A stretch of DNA of 64,000 bases, from NCBI RefSeq assembly GCF_002923755.1, contig NZ_PGFZ01000014.1, positions 1-64,000 on the forward strand, written 5' to 3'. How positions within the stretch are numbered: position 1 is the first letter of the stretch; each line of letters starts with the position of its first letter. The DNA is from Methylovulum psychrotolerans (GTDB lineage: Bacteria; Pseudomonadota; Gammaproteobacteria; Methylococcales; Methylomonadaceae). The notes beneath the pieces were generated by a model. That model saw nothing but the letters and a program-made list of their open reading frames with translations. It ran no database searches and had not been told where the DNA came from. Positions 9,548 through 18,500 of this stretch are shown here, piece after piece. The position numbers were made by a program, and so were the translations under genes.

Positions 9548-10627
9548 TCAACTGAGTTCGCGGCAAGCACGGTAAAGGTCTTGCCATCCGGCACGCTCTT
9601 TAACGACGGTTTCCAAGTATTCGCGCCAAACGATAGGGTCTTGCACGGGATCTTTGATGACCGCCCCGATCAGGCTGGAGGCCAAGTCGGCGACATTCAA
9701 CTCGCCGTCACCAAAATGCACCGATAGGCTAATGCCGCTGTTCATAACGGAAATGGCTTCGGCAGTGCTTAAGGTGCCTGACGGTATTTTCAATTTTTCT
9801 TTATTGTCTAAGGTCACGCCCATGCGTAATTCGCGGAAAATGGTCACGACCCGTTGGATTTCCCGCACCGCACTTTTTTCCAATGGCAGTTCCAAAGCAC
9901 GCCCCAATTCGCGTACCCGCTGTTCGACAATTTCCACTTCTTTGGCCAAGCTGGCGGGGGTCGGCAAGATTACCGTGTTAAAACGCCGTTGCAAGGCGCT
10001 GGACAGTTCGTTAACGCCTTTATCGCGGTTATTGGCGGTGGCGATGATGTTAAAGCCTTTCCGCGCCGAGACTTCGGTATTGAGTTCGGGGATAGGCAAG
10101 TGCTTTTCCGACAGCACCGTGATTAACGTGTCTTGGACATCGGAGGGGATGCGGGTCAGTTCCTCAATGCGGGCGATTTTGCCGACTTGCATGGCGTGCA
10201 TCATCGGACTGACCACCAGCGCTTCCATGCTCGGCCCTTTCGCCAGCAATTGTGCGTAATTCCAACCATAACGGATTGCCTCTTCGCTAATCCCCGCTGT
10301 GCCTTGGATGACTAAGGTGGAGTCGCCGCAAATTGCCGCCGCCAAATGTTCGGATACCCACGATTTTGCCGTGCCCGGTACGCCGTAGAGTAATAAGGCG
10401 CGGTCAGTGGTTAATGTGGCGACGGCGATCTCCATCAGGCGTTGGTCGCCGATGTATTTTGCCGATACTTCATAACCGTTACTTAAGGTGCCGCCCATCA
10501 GGTACTGCACCACGGCCCACGGCGATAACGCCCAATTGGTAGGCTTTTGGCGGGTATCGACGGCTTGCAGGGCCGCCAATTCTTCGGCATATTGCTGTTC
10601 GGCGTGCCGTCTTAACACCTCATTCAT
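9548..10627 (-). CDS. MoxR-family AAA+ ATPase (YehL-like)
   Basis: A 359-residue AAA+ ATPase. Walker A is GVPGTAKS (82-89), Walker B is in IARIEELTR (151-159), and sensor and arginine-finger regions follow in IIATANNRDKG and ALQRRFN. The start is ATG 10627, which has AGGAG seven bases upstream; a TTG at 10633 is in frame but poorer. Its first bases overlap the DUF5691 stop in ATGAATGA. MoxR ATPases work with VWA proteins as chaperones for enzyme maturation or stress responses. Here the partner is presumably the VWA protein encoded two genes downstream. What the machine acts on is unknown. Confidence 0.88.
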   Translation of the reverse strand: MNEVLRRHAEQQYAEELAALQAVDTRQKPTNWALSPWAVVQYLMGGTLSNGYEVSAKYIGDQRLMEIAVATLTTDRALLLYGVPGTAKSWVSEHLAAAICGDSTLVIQGTAGISEEAIRYGWNYAQLLAKGPSMEALVVSPMMHAMQVGKIARIEELTRIPSDVQDTLITVLSEKHLPIPELNTEVSARKGFNIIATANNRDKGVNELSSALQRRFNTVILPTPASLAKEVEIVEQRVRELGRALELPLEKSAVREIQRVVTIFRELRMGVTLDNKEKLKIPSGTLSTAEAISVMNSGISLSVHFGDGELNVADLASSLIGAVIKDPVQDPIVWREYLETVVKERAGWQDLYRACRELS

Positions 10628-12152
10628 GAGCAAACTCCTGATGTAGCGCCTGGCGCTGGGAAAAATGGGTTAATAAGTCAAAAAACTGCGGGTTGTCATC
10701 TTGTTGTAAGCGTCGGCTCAAATGGTCATAATTCGCCAGCGGCAATTTAAAGGCCAATTGCGCTAAGCTTTTACGTTCGTAACCGTAAAAGACGGGCGGG
10801 GTAGCCTTGGCGGCTGCCAGCAAAACGTCGATGACGGCTTCTGCGAAAGGTTCGGATAAAGTGTCTTGCTGGGCGGTAAAATTGTAGATAAACCCCAGTG
10901 CTTGGCCGGCATCCAGTTGCTGGAAATAGGCAATGGCTACGGGTTCGATGCACGCGGGCGGATATGATGGGGCAAAGTGCTGTAGCCAAAAACCTTGCTC
11001 CCTCGTATTCAGTAAAGGCATACGCAGTGGCACAAATTCCGCGCAGCTATGCAGGGCCGCGCCAAAATCAAAACCTGATAATAAGGCCGCCGAAAAATCC
11101 GAGCGCAGGGCAGCATCAACTAGCGTTGCCAAGCTTAAACCAAGTTGTTCGGCGAGTGTAAGGGGATTGCTTAAGCTTAGCCATTGATAAAGCCAGCCTG
11201 CCTTATTGCCGATTTTAGCAGAGCCAGTCAGGACAGGCAGGTATTCCAGTTTTTCTTGCAAACCGCGTTTTTTCCAAATTTCGGCGAGCGCATCGGGCAA
11301 ATTGACCCGCAGTTGCTCGTGACCTAATAAAGGCTTATGTATTTCCAGCACGGCTAAAAGATTGTCCTGCACTAAACGGGTCAGCTCAGGGTCTTGCAAT
11401 TGTGCGAGCAGGCGGGTGGTTCTCTCGCGCACCCCTTGGCTACGGTCTTCGGTGATAGTTTGCAAAAAGGGCAACATATCCGCCGTGGGTTGCCCGGCTA
11501 ACACATCTAAAAAGGCTTGCCGGTCTTTAGCGTTGTTTACAGGCCATTGAGCGGCCAATTGGCTTAAGGCTTGGTGGCGGTCTGCTGTTAAGGCTTCGGC
11601 AAAGAGGGCGAACCGCGCCGATCCGATGGCCTCCAGCCAAGTATCGGTGGTTTCCACTGTGGTGGCTAAATTGCCCGGCAATTTCTGCCAAGCGGGATTG
11701 AGTCCGCATAACCATAAGCCACGGTTACCGATCACGGCCCTTAGCTGGGCGGCGTTAGGACGTTGGCTTTCACTCCATGTTAAAAACGCCGCTAACAATT
11801 CAGGGGGTAACAGTTGTTGCCGCTGACTGAGTAGGCCGAGGGCTTCTTTCACCAAAGCATGGTTTTCTTCGTGCAAGTAACGGTGCAGGCATTGGCTGAT
11901 ATGGGCGCTGCAATAGGCCGCTGTTTCAGGGACGGCGGCGGATAAGGGTGCAGGGCTAGCCACCGCCCAAATTTTACCCACCGCTTTATAAGATTCGACC
12001 AAGGCCAGCGCGTTAAGCAATTGCTGTTCGGTGCTTAAATCTTGCCAATGGTGCTGGCGGCTTTGTAAGTCCGGTGGTGCTAACACGGGCAGTTGGCTGT
12101 GGCGCTGAGTGCCGACAATGGCGTGTTTGACTAAGTCTTGCCAGATCTTCAT
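10620..12152 (-). CDS. DUF5691 family protein
   Basis: A 510-residue soluble protein, rich in Leu, Ala and Gln, with helical-repeat character (HEAT-like segments such as LPFLQTITEDRSQGVRERTT around the middle). It begins MKIWQDLVKHAIVGTQR, a typical DUF5691 opening. No catalytic motif is evident. ATG 12152 overlaps the SWIM gene stop by four bases (ATGA), and the gene end overlaps the MoxR start. Its fixed position between SWIM and MoxR genes suggests it is a scaffold or substrate-binding part of the same machine; this is inference from context. Confidence 0.75.
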   Translation of the reverse strand: MKIWQDLVKHAIVGTQRHSQLPVLAPPDLQSRQHHWQDLSTEQQLLNALALVESYKAVGKIWAVASPAPLSAAVPETAAYCSAHISQCLHRYLHEENHALVKEALGLLSQRQQLLPPELLAAFLTWSESQRPNAAQLRAVIGNRGLWLCGLNPAWQKLPGNLATTVETTDTWLEAIGSARFALFAEALTADRHQALSQLAAQWPVNNAKDRQAFLDVLAGQPTADMLPFLQTITEDRSQGVRERTTRLLAQLQDPELTRLVQDNLLAVLEIHKPLLGHEQLRVNLPDALAEIWKKRGLQEKLEYLPVLTGSAKIGNKAGWLYQWLSLSNPLTLAEQLGLSLATLVDAALRSDFSAALLSGFDFGAALHSCAEFVPLRMPLLNTREQGFWLQHFAPSYPPACIEPVAIAYFQQLDAGQALGFIYNFTAQQDTLSEPFAEAVIDVLLAAAKATPPVFYGYERKSLAQLAFKLPLANYDHLSRRLQQDDNPQFFDLLTHFSQRQALHQEFAHE

Positions 12153-13474
12153 GTTACTGCCCTAGCCGTTAAATTGGCGTAAGTCTGTCCGTACCAAACC
12201 CCTAAGGCCTGGAGGCGTTCACCATCCCATTCGCCAAAGACACTGACGGTTTGCCCGCCGCTCATTGCCAATAACGGCCACGGCGCAGTGCCACGCGTAT
12301 CGACTGGAATGGCGGTGCCGTCAGGCAGTTGCAAGTATAAAAAAGGTTCTTGGTATATCGGTATAGCGGGCGGTGCCAGCACCGGATAAGCGCCTAGCCA
12401 CGGGTTGCGGATTTTTAATTGGCTGTAATCCTGCCAAAAAGCGCTATGTTGCGGGGCAGGGCCGATGCCCGCTTGTTGTGGGCTGTTTTGATAGTCGCCT
12501 AATACGGCGCGTAATGGAGTCGCTGACGGGTAGAAATGCGCATTGCCCAGCAAACGGTTGCCAGTCAGCCATAGTGTTTGTAAGGTTTGCCGCTGGCTGG
12601 CATGGGCGAAATGCAGTAATTTGGCGAACTGCCCGCTAGTGGTGCCTAATAACCACACTTCGCGGGTCACTAAGGCGTTTTCTTCGCTAAAACGGGTTGC
12701 TAACACCAGCCATTCGTCATTGACCGCCGGGGCTTGTAATACCTCGTCTTCACGCATTGCCAAGCCCAGCACTTGGTTAATGTCGGCACACAGTCCGGCG
12801 GGTAGCTGGTGGCGTTGCGGATACGCCTTGACCAACAAATGCAGGCGGGCGATTTCTTGCGCGAACAGATGCAGATTATCGCTTTTTTGCAGCAACACCG
12901 CGCTTAACTTTCTGATCCGCCCCGCGAGGCCGGGCATTTTGGCATCGACCATCCGCGCCGCCCATTCATCCCAATAGCGCAAGGGTTTGGCGGGCAATTC
13001 TGCGAAGCCGATACGGACAATATCCTCCAGCCATAGCCCCAATTCCGCCAGCCCTTGCGCCATTTCCCCATCCCGCTGTTGTTGGCGTTTGGCTTGGGCT
13101 TTGGGGTCTACAGGCTTGGCGGCGGCGGGTGCTTTTTTGGCTTCTGCCCGTTGCCCGCGACTTGCCAACCATTCCGCCACCCAAGGCGGTTCCGCATCGG
13201 TCTGGGTAAAATGCTGCGGCTCTTCGGCATATAATAGGAACAACGCCAAGCCATGTTTACAAGGAAACTTGCGGCTGGGGCAGGAACATTTAAAAGCATT
13301 GCCGCTTAAATCAATCCGCGCTTGGTACGGGTTTGCGCCACTGCCTTTACACTCGCCCCACACCGCCCGGCCACTATAGCCCAACACACCCCAAACTTTA
13401 GGGTTACCCAAGCTTTTGGCGGCACTGATGGATGCGGTATCTGGAGCTAACGCGAGGATTTGTTCCCTGTTCAT
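12149..13474 (-). CDS. SWIM zinc-finger protein (YehQ-like)
   Basis: A 441-residue protein with an N-terminal SWIM zinc finger. The ligands are C63, C65, C72 and H74 in FKCSCPSRKFPCKHG, giving the pattern CxC-x6-CxH. The remainder is soluble and has a basic, Ala/Lys/Pro-rich linker near residues 110-135. SWIM domains bind DNA or protein. It is the first gene of the five-gene minus-strand operon, downstream of a good sigma70-like promoter, and overlaps the DUF5691 gene by four bases. E. coli YehQ is the equivalent in the yeh locus (from memory). Function is unknown. Confidence 0.85.
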   Translation of the reverse strand: MNREQILALAPDTASISAAKSLGNPKVWGVLGYSGRAVWGECKGSGANPYQARIDLSGNAFKCSCPSRKFPCKHGLALFLLYAEEPQHFTQTDAEPPWVAEWLASRGQRAEAKKAPAAAKPVDPKAQAKRQQQRDGEMAQGLAELGLWLEDIVRIGFAELPAKPLRYWDEWAARMVDAKMPGLAGRIRKLSAVLLQKSDNLHLFAQEIARLHLLVKAYPQRHQLPAGLCADINQVLGLAMREDEVLQAPAVNDEWLVLATRFSEENALVTREVWLLGTTSGQFAKLLHFAHASQRQTLQTLWLTGNRLLGNAHFYPSATPLRAVLGDYQNSPQQAGIGPAPQHSAFWQDYSQLKIRNPWLGAYPVLAPPAIPIYQEPFLYLQLPDGTAIPVDTRGTAPWPLLAMSGGQTVSVFGEWDGERLQALGVWYGQTYANLTARAVT

Positions 13475-13515
13475 ACAGGTATGGCCTGTTATTGTTGTTG
13501 TATGGACGTACCTTA

Positions 13516-13543
13516 ATTATATATCACAATTAATTTCTGTTAA
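13516..13543 (-). promoter_or_regulatory. Sigma70-like promoter for the SWIM-MoxR-VWA operon
   Basis: On the minus strand TTAACA (13543-13538) is followed after 16 bases by TATAAT (13521-13516), a perfect -10 and a five-of-six -35. It lies about 42 bases upstream of the SWIM gene start, in an AT-rich gap that has no other gene. Prediction from sequence only. Confidence 0.5.
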
Positions 13544-13654
13544 GTAGGCGAATAAGAAATAATTTTAACCTCGGAGTATTCAATAAGCAGATAGGCAATT
13601 AAATGTTGGGAAATATGGTTTTTTTGGCTATAGAGAAACCACAGATCCCTACCC

Positions 13655-14299
13655 TTATTGCGCCGAAACAATCTGCCCTTTATCAAGAAAGGCCACGCTA
13701 TCGGTCAAGTAATGGATTTCCGCTAAAGCGTGGCTGACGTAAAGCATGGGCAGGCGCAATTCGTCACGGGTTTTCAGCAAAAACGGCAGGATCTGTTGTT
13801 TGAGGCGCTCATCAAGGGCGGCCAGTGGCTCATCAAGCAGCAGCAGGCGGGGACTGGTAAGCAAGGCGCGGCCTAGGCCGACGCGTTGTTTTTCGCCGCC
13901 GGAGAGTTTTTGCACGGACTGCCCTAACAAATGGCCGATTTCCAACAGTTCCACTACCGTATCGAGGTGAATTTGCCGTTGGTCGGGTTTGAGCAAATGG
14001 TAGCCGTACAATAAGTTATGGCGTACCGACAAATGTGGGAACAACCGCGCATCTTGAAACACCAGGCCGATCCGGCGCCGATGTGCGGGTAAGTTAATAT
14101 CTTGGCGGGAGTCGAACAAGGGTGTGCCATCGACGATGATATGCCCTTGTTGGGGGGTGAGCAGTCCGGCTATCAAATTCAAGACGCTAGATTTACCCGC
14201 ACCTGAAGGGCCAAATAAGCCGGTGACCAAGTGGCTGCTTTGAAACTGGGCGTGCAATTGAAAGCTGCCGTGGTTCAGTTTTACATCAATATCTAACAT
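13655..14299 (-). CDS. modC: Molybdate ABC transporter ATP-binding protein ModC, short form
   Basis: A 214-residue ABC ATPase with Walker A GPSGAGKSS (30-38), signature LSGGEKQR and Walker B LLLLDEPLAALD. It lies three bases downstream of modB, and modA precedes that, so it is the energising subunit of a molybdate importer. Classical ModC is about 350 residues and ends in a molybdate-binding TOBE/Mop domain. This one stops after the ATPase domain (SVAFLDKGQIVSAQ) and lacks it, so substrate feedback at ModC is probably absent. A non-molybdate oxyanion such as tungstate cannot be excluded, but nif genes nearby favour molybdate. Confidence 0.9.
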   Translation of the reverse strand: MLDIDVKLNHGSFQLHAQFQSSHLVTGLFGPSGAGKSSVLNLIAGLLTPQQGHIIVDGTPLFDSRQDINLPAHRRRIGLVFQDARLFPHLSVRHNLLYGYHLLKPDQRQIHLDTVVELLEIGHLLGQSVQKLSGGEKQRVGLGRALLTSPRLLLLDEPLAALDERLKQQILPFLLKTRDELRLPMLYVSHALAEIHYLTDSVAFLDKGQIVSAQ

Positions 14300-14301
14300 A
14301 A

Positions 14302-14994
14302 TTAACGCCCCGCATTACGGTATAGCTTACGGTTGAGCAGGTCGCTGATGATTAAGGCGAGCAAGGCCAACAGTACCGACAAAATCACCAACCGCGCCGC
14401 CGGGCCGTCGCCGCCCGGCACTTGGGTGGCGGTGTAAATGGCTAAAGGCAAGGTGCGGGTTTCGCCTTCGATATTGCCGACAAAGGTGATGGTTGCGCCA
14501 AATTCACCCAGGCTGCGGCTAAAGCCCAATACCGCCCCGACCAGAATGCCGGGGGCCGCCAACGGCAGGGTGATGGTAAAAAACACCCGCACTGGGGATG
14601 CCCCCAAGGTGCGGGCGGCATTTTCCAGCCCCCGGTCTATCGCGGTGATTGACAAACGCACCGAGCGGACAATTAACGGCAAGGCCATGACCATTGAGGC
14701 CAATACCGCGCCTTTCCAATTAAAGGCCAAACTGACGCCAAAGCTTTGGTACAGCCATTTGCCGATAAAGCCATTATGCCCGAAACACAGCAACAATAAA
14801 TAGCCGGGAACAATCGGCGGTAATACTAAAGGCAGATGCACCAAGCCATCCACCAAGGCTTTGCCGAAAAATTCGTAACGGGCCAACCACCAACCGATGA
14901 TAATCGCCAAGGGGCAGCTTAACAAGGTGCTCCACCCGGCGATTTTTAACGATAACAACAAAGCCGCTATTTCTTGTTCACTCAGTTCCAGCAT
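14302..14994 (-). CDS. modB: Molybdate ABC transporter permease ModB
   Basis: A 230-residue inner-membrane protein with about five to six hydrophobic segments. It carries the binding-protein-dependent permease EAA-type loop (AARTLGASPVRVFFTITLPL) and the ModB-typical segment RSLGEFGATITF. It ends two bases before modC begins and starts 12 bases after the modA stop, so modABC is one operon. It forms the membrane channel for molybdate delivered by ModA. Confidence 0.92.
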   Translation of the reverse strand: MLELSEQEIAALLLSLKIAGWSTLLSCPLAIIIGWWLARYEFFGKALVDGLVHLPLVLPPIVPGYLLLLCFGHNGFIGKWLYQSFGVSLAFNWKGAVLASMVMALPLIVRSVRLSITAIDRGLENAARTLGASPVRVFFTITLPLAAPGILVGAVLGFSRSLGEFGATITFVGNIEGETRTLPLAIYTATQVPGGDGPAARLVILSVLLALLALIISDLLNRKLYRNAGR

Positions 14995-15006
14995 ACGTTA
15001 CCAGGG

Positions 15007-15765
15007 TTAGGGTTGCAGACGGGTAAAGCCATAATGGGCAAACACCTTGCCCGCTTCGGCTTGGCTTAAATAATCGAGAAAAGCCCGGGCTTCTTGGGAT
15101 TGGCTAATCAAGGCCATTGGGTAAGCTATCGGCGCGTGGCTGCTCTCAGGAAAAGTGCCGACCACTTCGACCTTAGTGCTGATCAGGGCATCGGTGGCAT
15201 AGACAATGCCAGCGGCACATTCGCCACGCTCGACAAACGCCAACGCGGCCCGGACATCTTCGGTACCGACGATACGGGTTTTAATGGTGTCCCACATCGC
15301 CAAATTTTGCAAGGCTTCTTTCGCATATTTGCCGGCGGGTACGGTGCTGGTTTCGCCAGTGCATAACTTGCCGTCAAACGCGTTAGCTAAGGCTTCGCCT
15401 TTCGCCAACTTAACAGCAAAGCCTTGGCCTTTTGGTGCGATCAGCACCAAGCTATTGCCCAAAACCTCCTTACGCGAGGTCGCGTCGATTTTACCTTGCT
15501 CATACAAGGTATCCATCCATTGCTTATCGGCGGAAATGAAAATGTCCGCCGGTAAGCCGTTTTCGATTTGTTTGGCCAGTACCGACGATGAGGCAAACGA
15601 GGTTTTTATCGTTACGCCCTGTTGTTTTTGGTAGTGTTTGATAATGTCGGTGAGCGCGTTGGTCAGGCTGGCGGCGGCCAGCACGGTTATTTCCGCTTGC
15701 GCGGCGGGCATAAAAACGCTGCAAATTAAAAAAATCAATAATAAACGTAAGGGTTTAAAAGTCAT
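15007..15765 (-). CDS. modA: Molybdate-binding periplasmic protein ModA
   Basis: A 252-residue secreted binding protein. The signal peptide runs to about residue 24 (LLLIFLICSVFMPAAQA, with cleavage before EITV). The mature N-terminus ITVLAAASLTNAL is typical of ModA; the serine and alanine in AAASL contribute to oxyanion binding. Further family segments are SSSVLAKQIENGLPADIFISAD and AALAFVERGECAAGIVYATDA. ATG 15765 is preceded by AGGAG at good spacing. It is the first gene of modABC and supplies molybdate for the FeMo-cofactor of nitrogenase, whose regulators are encoded 20 kb away in this window. Confidence 0.93.
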   Translation of the reverse strand: MTFKPLRLLLIFLICSVFMPAAQAEITVLAAASLTNALTDIIKHYQKQQGVTIKTSFASSSVLAKQIENGLPADIFISADKQWMDTLYEQGKIDATSRKEVLGNSLVLIAPKGQGFAVKLAKGEALANAFDGKLCTGETSTVPAGKYAKEALQNLAMWDTIKTRIVGTEDVRAALAFVERGECAAGIVYATDALISTKVEVVGTFPESSHAPIAYPMALISQSQEARAFLDYLSQAEAGKVFAHYGFTRLQP

Positions 15766-15799
15766 TGGCGGCTCCTTGGAAGCGAAGAAAATAGATGTA

Positions 15800-15832
15800 T
15801 TGGCAAAACGCTATTACGGTTGCTATACTGCG
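15800..15832 (+). promoter_or_regulatory. Promoter of the porin gene overlapped by a ModE-like half-palindrome
   Basis: TTGGCA (15800-15805), an 18-base spacer and TGC-TATACT (15821-15829) form an extended -10 sigma70-type promoter reading toward the porin gene. Over it lies CGCTATTAC-N6-TATACTGCG (15809-15832), an imperfect dyad resembling the CGNTATATA-type ModE operator. The stretch lies between divergent modABC and porin-modE, where a ModE site is expected. The promoter is moderately convincing; the operator is tentative. Confidence 0.4.
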
Positions 15833-15917
15833 CTTGCGGTGTTTTCTTGTCAAGCAGTGGTCATTAGCGAATTAATGATGATAGAATTTAGTTTTTATCA
15901 TTTTTGGAGATATTCAA

Positions 15918-17447
15918 ATGCTTAACAAATCGGCATTATGGTTGGCAATGACGGCCATCGGTTTTGCTAATACCAGCCAAGCCATGAGTGTGGAACAACG
16001 GATGGCGGCGATGGAAAAGAAAATGGCGCAGATGGAGAACCAATTAAAACACGCCGCAGCCGAAAACCAACAACTGAAAAGCTATCTGGCCGGACGAGCC
16101 CAACCTGTCCAAGCCGCCCCTGTCAAACAGTTGGAAGACAAGCTGTCCGTCATTAGCCAACGTCTTGAAACCGACAAAAAAGCCGCCGACGAACAAGCCA
16201 AAAAAGCCCCTAAAATTGACGTGTCCAATAAAGGCGTGGTCTTGAAGTCCGCCGATGACAATTACAAGCTGAACATTCGTGGTTATGCACAAGCAGACAG
16301 CAATTTTTATGCCGATGATGCGCCGTTGTCTTCGGGCGAGTTTGATAAGTTTTTGATCCGTAGGGCGCGATTAACGTTTGACGGCACGTTGTTTAAAAAT
16401 GTCGATTTTCGCATCGCGCCTGATTTTGGCGGCGGGCAAGTACGCCTGTTTGATGCCTTTGTCGATTTGCACTATTTTACTGCCGCCAGCTTGATGGCGG
16501 GAAAATTCCGCCAACCCGTCAGCTTGGAACGGATGCAAACGGCGACTAATCTGACCTTTATTGAACGCGCCTACCCTGCCCAGTTAGCACCTAACCGTGA
16601 TATAGGTTTTATGCTGCACGGTGCAATTGCTTATCCTGGCTATAAAGCGCAATATACACCGCAGCCAGTTTTTAAGGAGTTTATCGGTTACGAGGTCGGG
16701 GTATTTAACGGTGTCCGCGATAACCAAGCGGTACAAAATGCGGATAGGGACACCGATAACAATAAAGAAGTCGCCGCGCGGTTGTTCTCGCACCCTTTTA
16801 TGCACAGCGGTACCGCTTTGGCAGGTTTAGGTTTGGGCGTGGCGGGTACTTGGGGGCAACCACAACAAAATGCCTTAGTCTCCTTGGTCAGTGCCGGGCA
16901 GCAAGCCATCGTGACCTATAATGGCGCCGCCACTTCATCCGGCGAACAGTATCGGATTTACCCGCAAATGTATTGGTATTGGAAAACCGTTGGCATAATG
17001 GGGGAATATTTAGTATCATCACAAAACCTATATAATGCAGGGTTGAATAAACATGCCCTACAAAACAACGAGGCTTGGCATTTCAATGTGTCTTATATGC
17101 TGACCGGTGAAAATAATAGCTTTTTTGCCATTAAACCTAACAAACGCTTTGATCCGGCAGCGGGTTCTTGGGGGGCATGGCAACTTGCCGCACGGTGGTC
17201 TGAGCTGAATATCGACAAGTCGACGTTCCAAAACATCGGCTCGGTGGCAAACCCTTATTCTTTCGCCAGCTTAAGCAATTCCATCAGAAACGCCCAATCG
17301 TGGGCATTAGGGGTCAACTGGTACTTAAACGACAACCTGAAGCTGATGACCGATTACGAAGAGACGCTGTTTGTCGGTGGTGCTGCCGGCAATACTGACC
17401 GGACGACCGAGCAGGCGGTATTCTCGCGGGTTCAGGTGGCATTTTAA
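15918..17447 (+). CDS. Phosphate-selective porin O/P-type outer-membrane porin
   Basis: A 509-residue outer-membrane protein. It has a signal peptide (cleavage after about residue 22, NTSQA-M), a coiled coil of MEKKMAQMENQLK type at about 27-55, then a beta-barrel region starting at LNIRGYAQADSNFY and ending in an aromatic C-terminal residue (VFSRVQVAF), as expected for BAM-dependent insertion. Segments such as FRQPVSLERMQTA and RRARLTFDGTLF are typical of the OprO/OprP group, which passes anions. GGAG precedes ATG 15918. Placement between modABC and modE suggests that it admits molybdate across the outer membrane; this is inference from context. Confidence 0.85.
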   Translation: MLNKSALWLAMTAIGFANTSQAMSVEQRMAAMEKKMAQMENQLKHAAAENQQLKSYLAGRAQPVQAAPVKQLEDKLSVISQRLETDKKAADEQAKKAPKIDVSNKGVVLKSADDNYKLNIRGYAQADSNFYADDAPLSSGEFDKFLIRRARLTFDGTLFKNVDFRIAPDFGGGQVRLFDAFVDLHYFTAASLMAGKFRQPVSLERMQTATNLTFIERAYPAQLAPNRDIGFMLHGAIAYPGYKAQYTPQPVFKEFIGYEVGVFNGVRDNQAVQNADRDTDNNKEVAARLFSHPFMHSGTALAGLGLGVAGTWGQPQQNALVSLVSAGQQAIVTYNGAATSSGEQYRIYPQMYWYWKTVGIMGEYLVSSQNLYNAGLNKHALQNNEAWHFNVSYMLTGENNSFFAIKPNKRFDPAAGSWGAWQLAARWSELNIDKSTFQNIGSVANPYSFASLSNSIRNAQSWALGVNWYLNDNLKLMTDYEETLFVGGAAGNTDRTTEQAVFSRVQVAF

Positions 17448-17531
17448 AGCGGCGCTTAGCAAGGTTAGCGTCTGGGCCACTTATTTTGTCAGGCGCTAAT
17501 CCGGCTTGGCTTATTATTAAGGAGACTTATT

Positions 17532-18383
17532 TTGTCTAATCTGCCTATTAAGGCCGAGCTTTGCGAAACGGCAGACAGCGCGGCAACACCCGCTGAGCCT
17601 GTCGCTTTGGTCAGCGGCCAAATCCATTTGTTAAGTAGCCTAGGAGAGCGGCTATTCGGCCTACTTTCTGCCATCGGGCAAACGGGTTCCATTAATCAAG
17701 CCGCGCGGGCTGTGGGCTTAACCTATAAAGGTGCGTGGGAAATGATAGAACGCGCCAATAACCTGTCGCCCAATATTTTGGTGACAACGGCTATCGGCGG
17801 CAAACAGGGCGGCGGAACCCAACTGACGCTGGCGGGTAAAGCGTTCTTGGCGGTCTTTCAGCAACTGCAAAGCGAACATGCTATTTTTTTGCAACAACTC
17901 AACCAGCGTTTAAACACCCATCAAGATATTGTTTTCTTACTCAAGAGGTTAATTATGAAAGCCAGTGCGCGTAACCAATTTTTTGGCAAAGTGACCGATG
18001 TTGCCGTCGGTGCCGTCAATGCCACCGTTACTCTCGATCTGAAAGGCGGCGACGTGATTGTCGCTTCTGTGACGAAAGAATCTGTGGAAAGCTTAGGCAT
18101 TAAAAGCGGCCTTGATGCCATTGCCCTGATTAAAGTCTCGCAAGTTACGCTCGTGACCGATTTCGGTGGTTATCGCCTGTCGGCGCGTAACCAACTGAAA
18201 GGTACAGTGACCCGTATCCAAAAAGGCTCGGTCAATACTGAAGTCGTGATTGCCTTGCAAGGCGGCAATGCCATCGCTGCGACCATTACCAACGAAAGCG
18301 TCGATACCTTAGGCCTGACCGAAGGCAGCGAAGCGACTGCGGTCTTTAAGGCAGGTGCGGTATTGTTAGGGGTGGCTTCTTAA
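17532..18383 (+). CDS. modE: Molybdate-responsive transcriptional regulator ModE
   Basis: A 283-residue regulator. The N-terminal winged helix-turn-helix (about 30-130) contains the ModE-typical segments TGSINQAARAVGLTYKGAWE and GGKQGGGTQLT. Two TOBE/Mop domains follow (about 143-208 and 214-280), each with SARNQ(F/L)xGxVT, which bind molybdate. The start is a TTG at 17532 with AAGGAG upstream; no better ATG lies nearby. In known systems molybdate-loaded ModE represses mod operons and adjusts nitrogenase or molybdoenzyme genes. It follows the porin gene by 85 bases and is probably co-transcribed with it. Confidence 0.92.
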   Translation: MSNLPIKAELCETADSAATPAEPVALVSGQIHLLSSLGERLFGLLSAIGQTGSINQAARAVGLTYKGAWEMIERANNLSPNILVTTAIGGKQGGGTQLTLAGKAFLAVFQQLQSEHAIFLQQLNQRLNTHQDIVFLLKRLIMKASARNQFFGKVTDVAVGAVNATVTLDLKGGDVIVASVTKESVESLGIKSGLDAIALIKVSQVTLVTDFGGYRLSARNQLKGTVTRIQKGSVNTEVVIALQGGNAIAATITNESVDTLGLTEGSEATAVFKAGAVLLGVAS

Positions 18384-18408
18384 TTTGCCGATAAGGCACA
18401 AAGGAAGT

Positions 18409-18432
18409 GGAGGACACGGTTGCGTGTCCTCC
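18409..18432 (+). terminator. Perfect 10-bp hairpin between modE and the glucoamylase gene
   Basis: GGAGGACACG, loop GTTG, CGTGTCCTCC: a perfect stem in the gap between convergent genes. There is no clear T-run on either side, so it may be a terminator, a transcript-stabilising hairpin, or both. Confidence 0.5.
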
Positions 18433-18500
18433 GTGGTGAAGTGCTGTTTAGATAAGCTTTACGGTGCAGGCTGGTGGCTAATTAGCCTTGGTTTGTCGTC

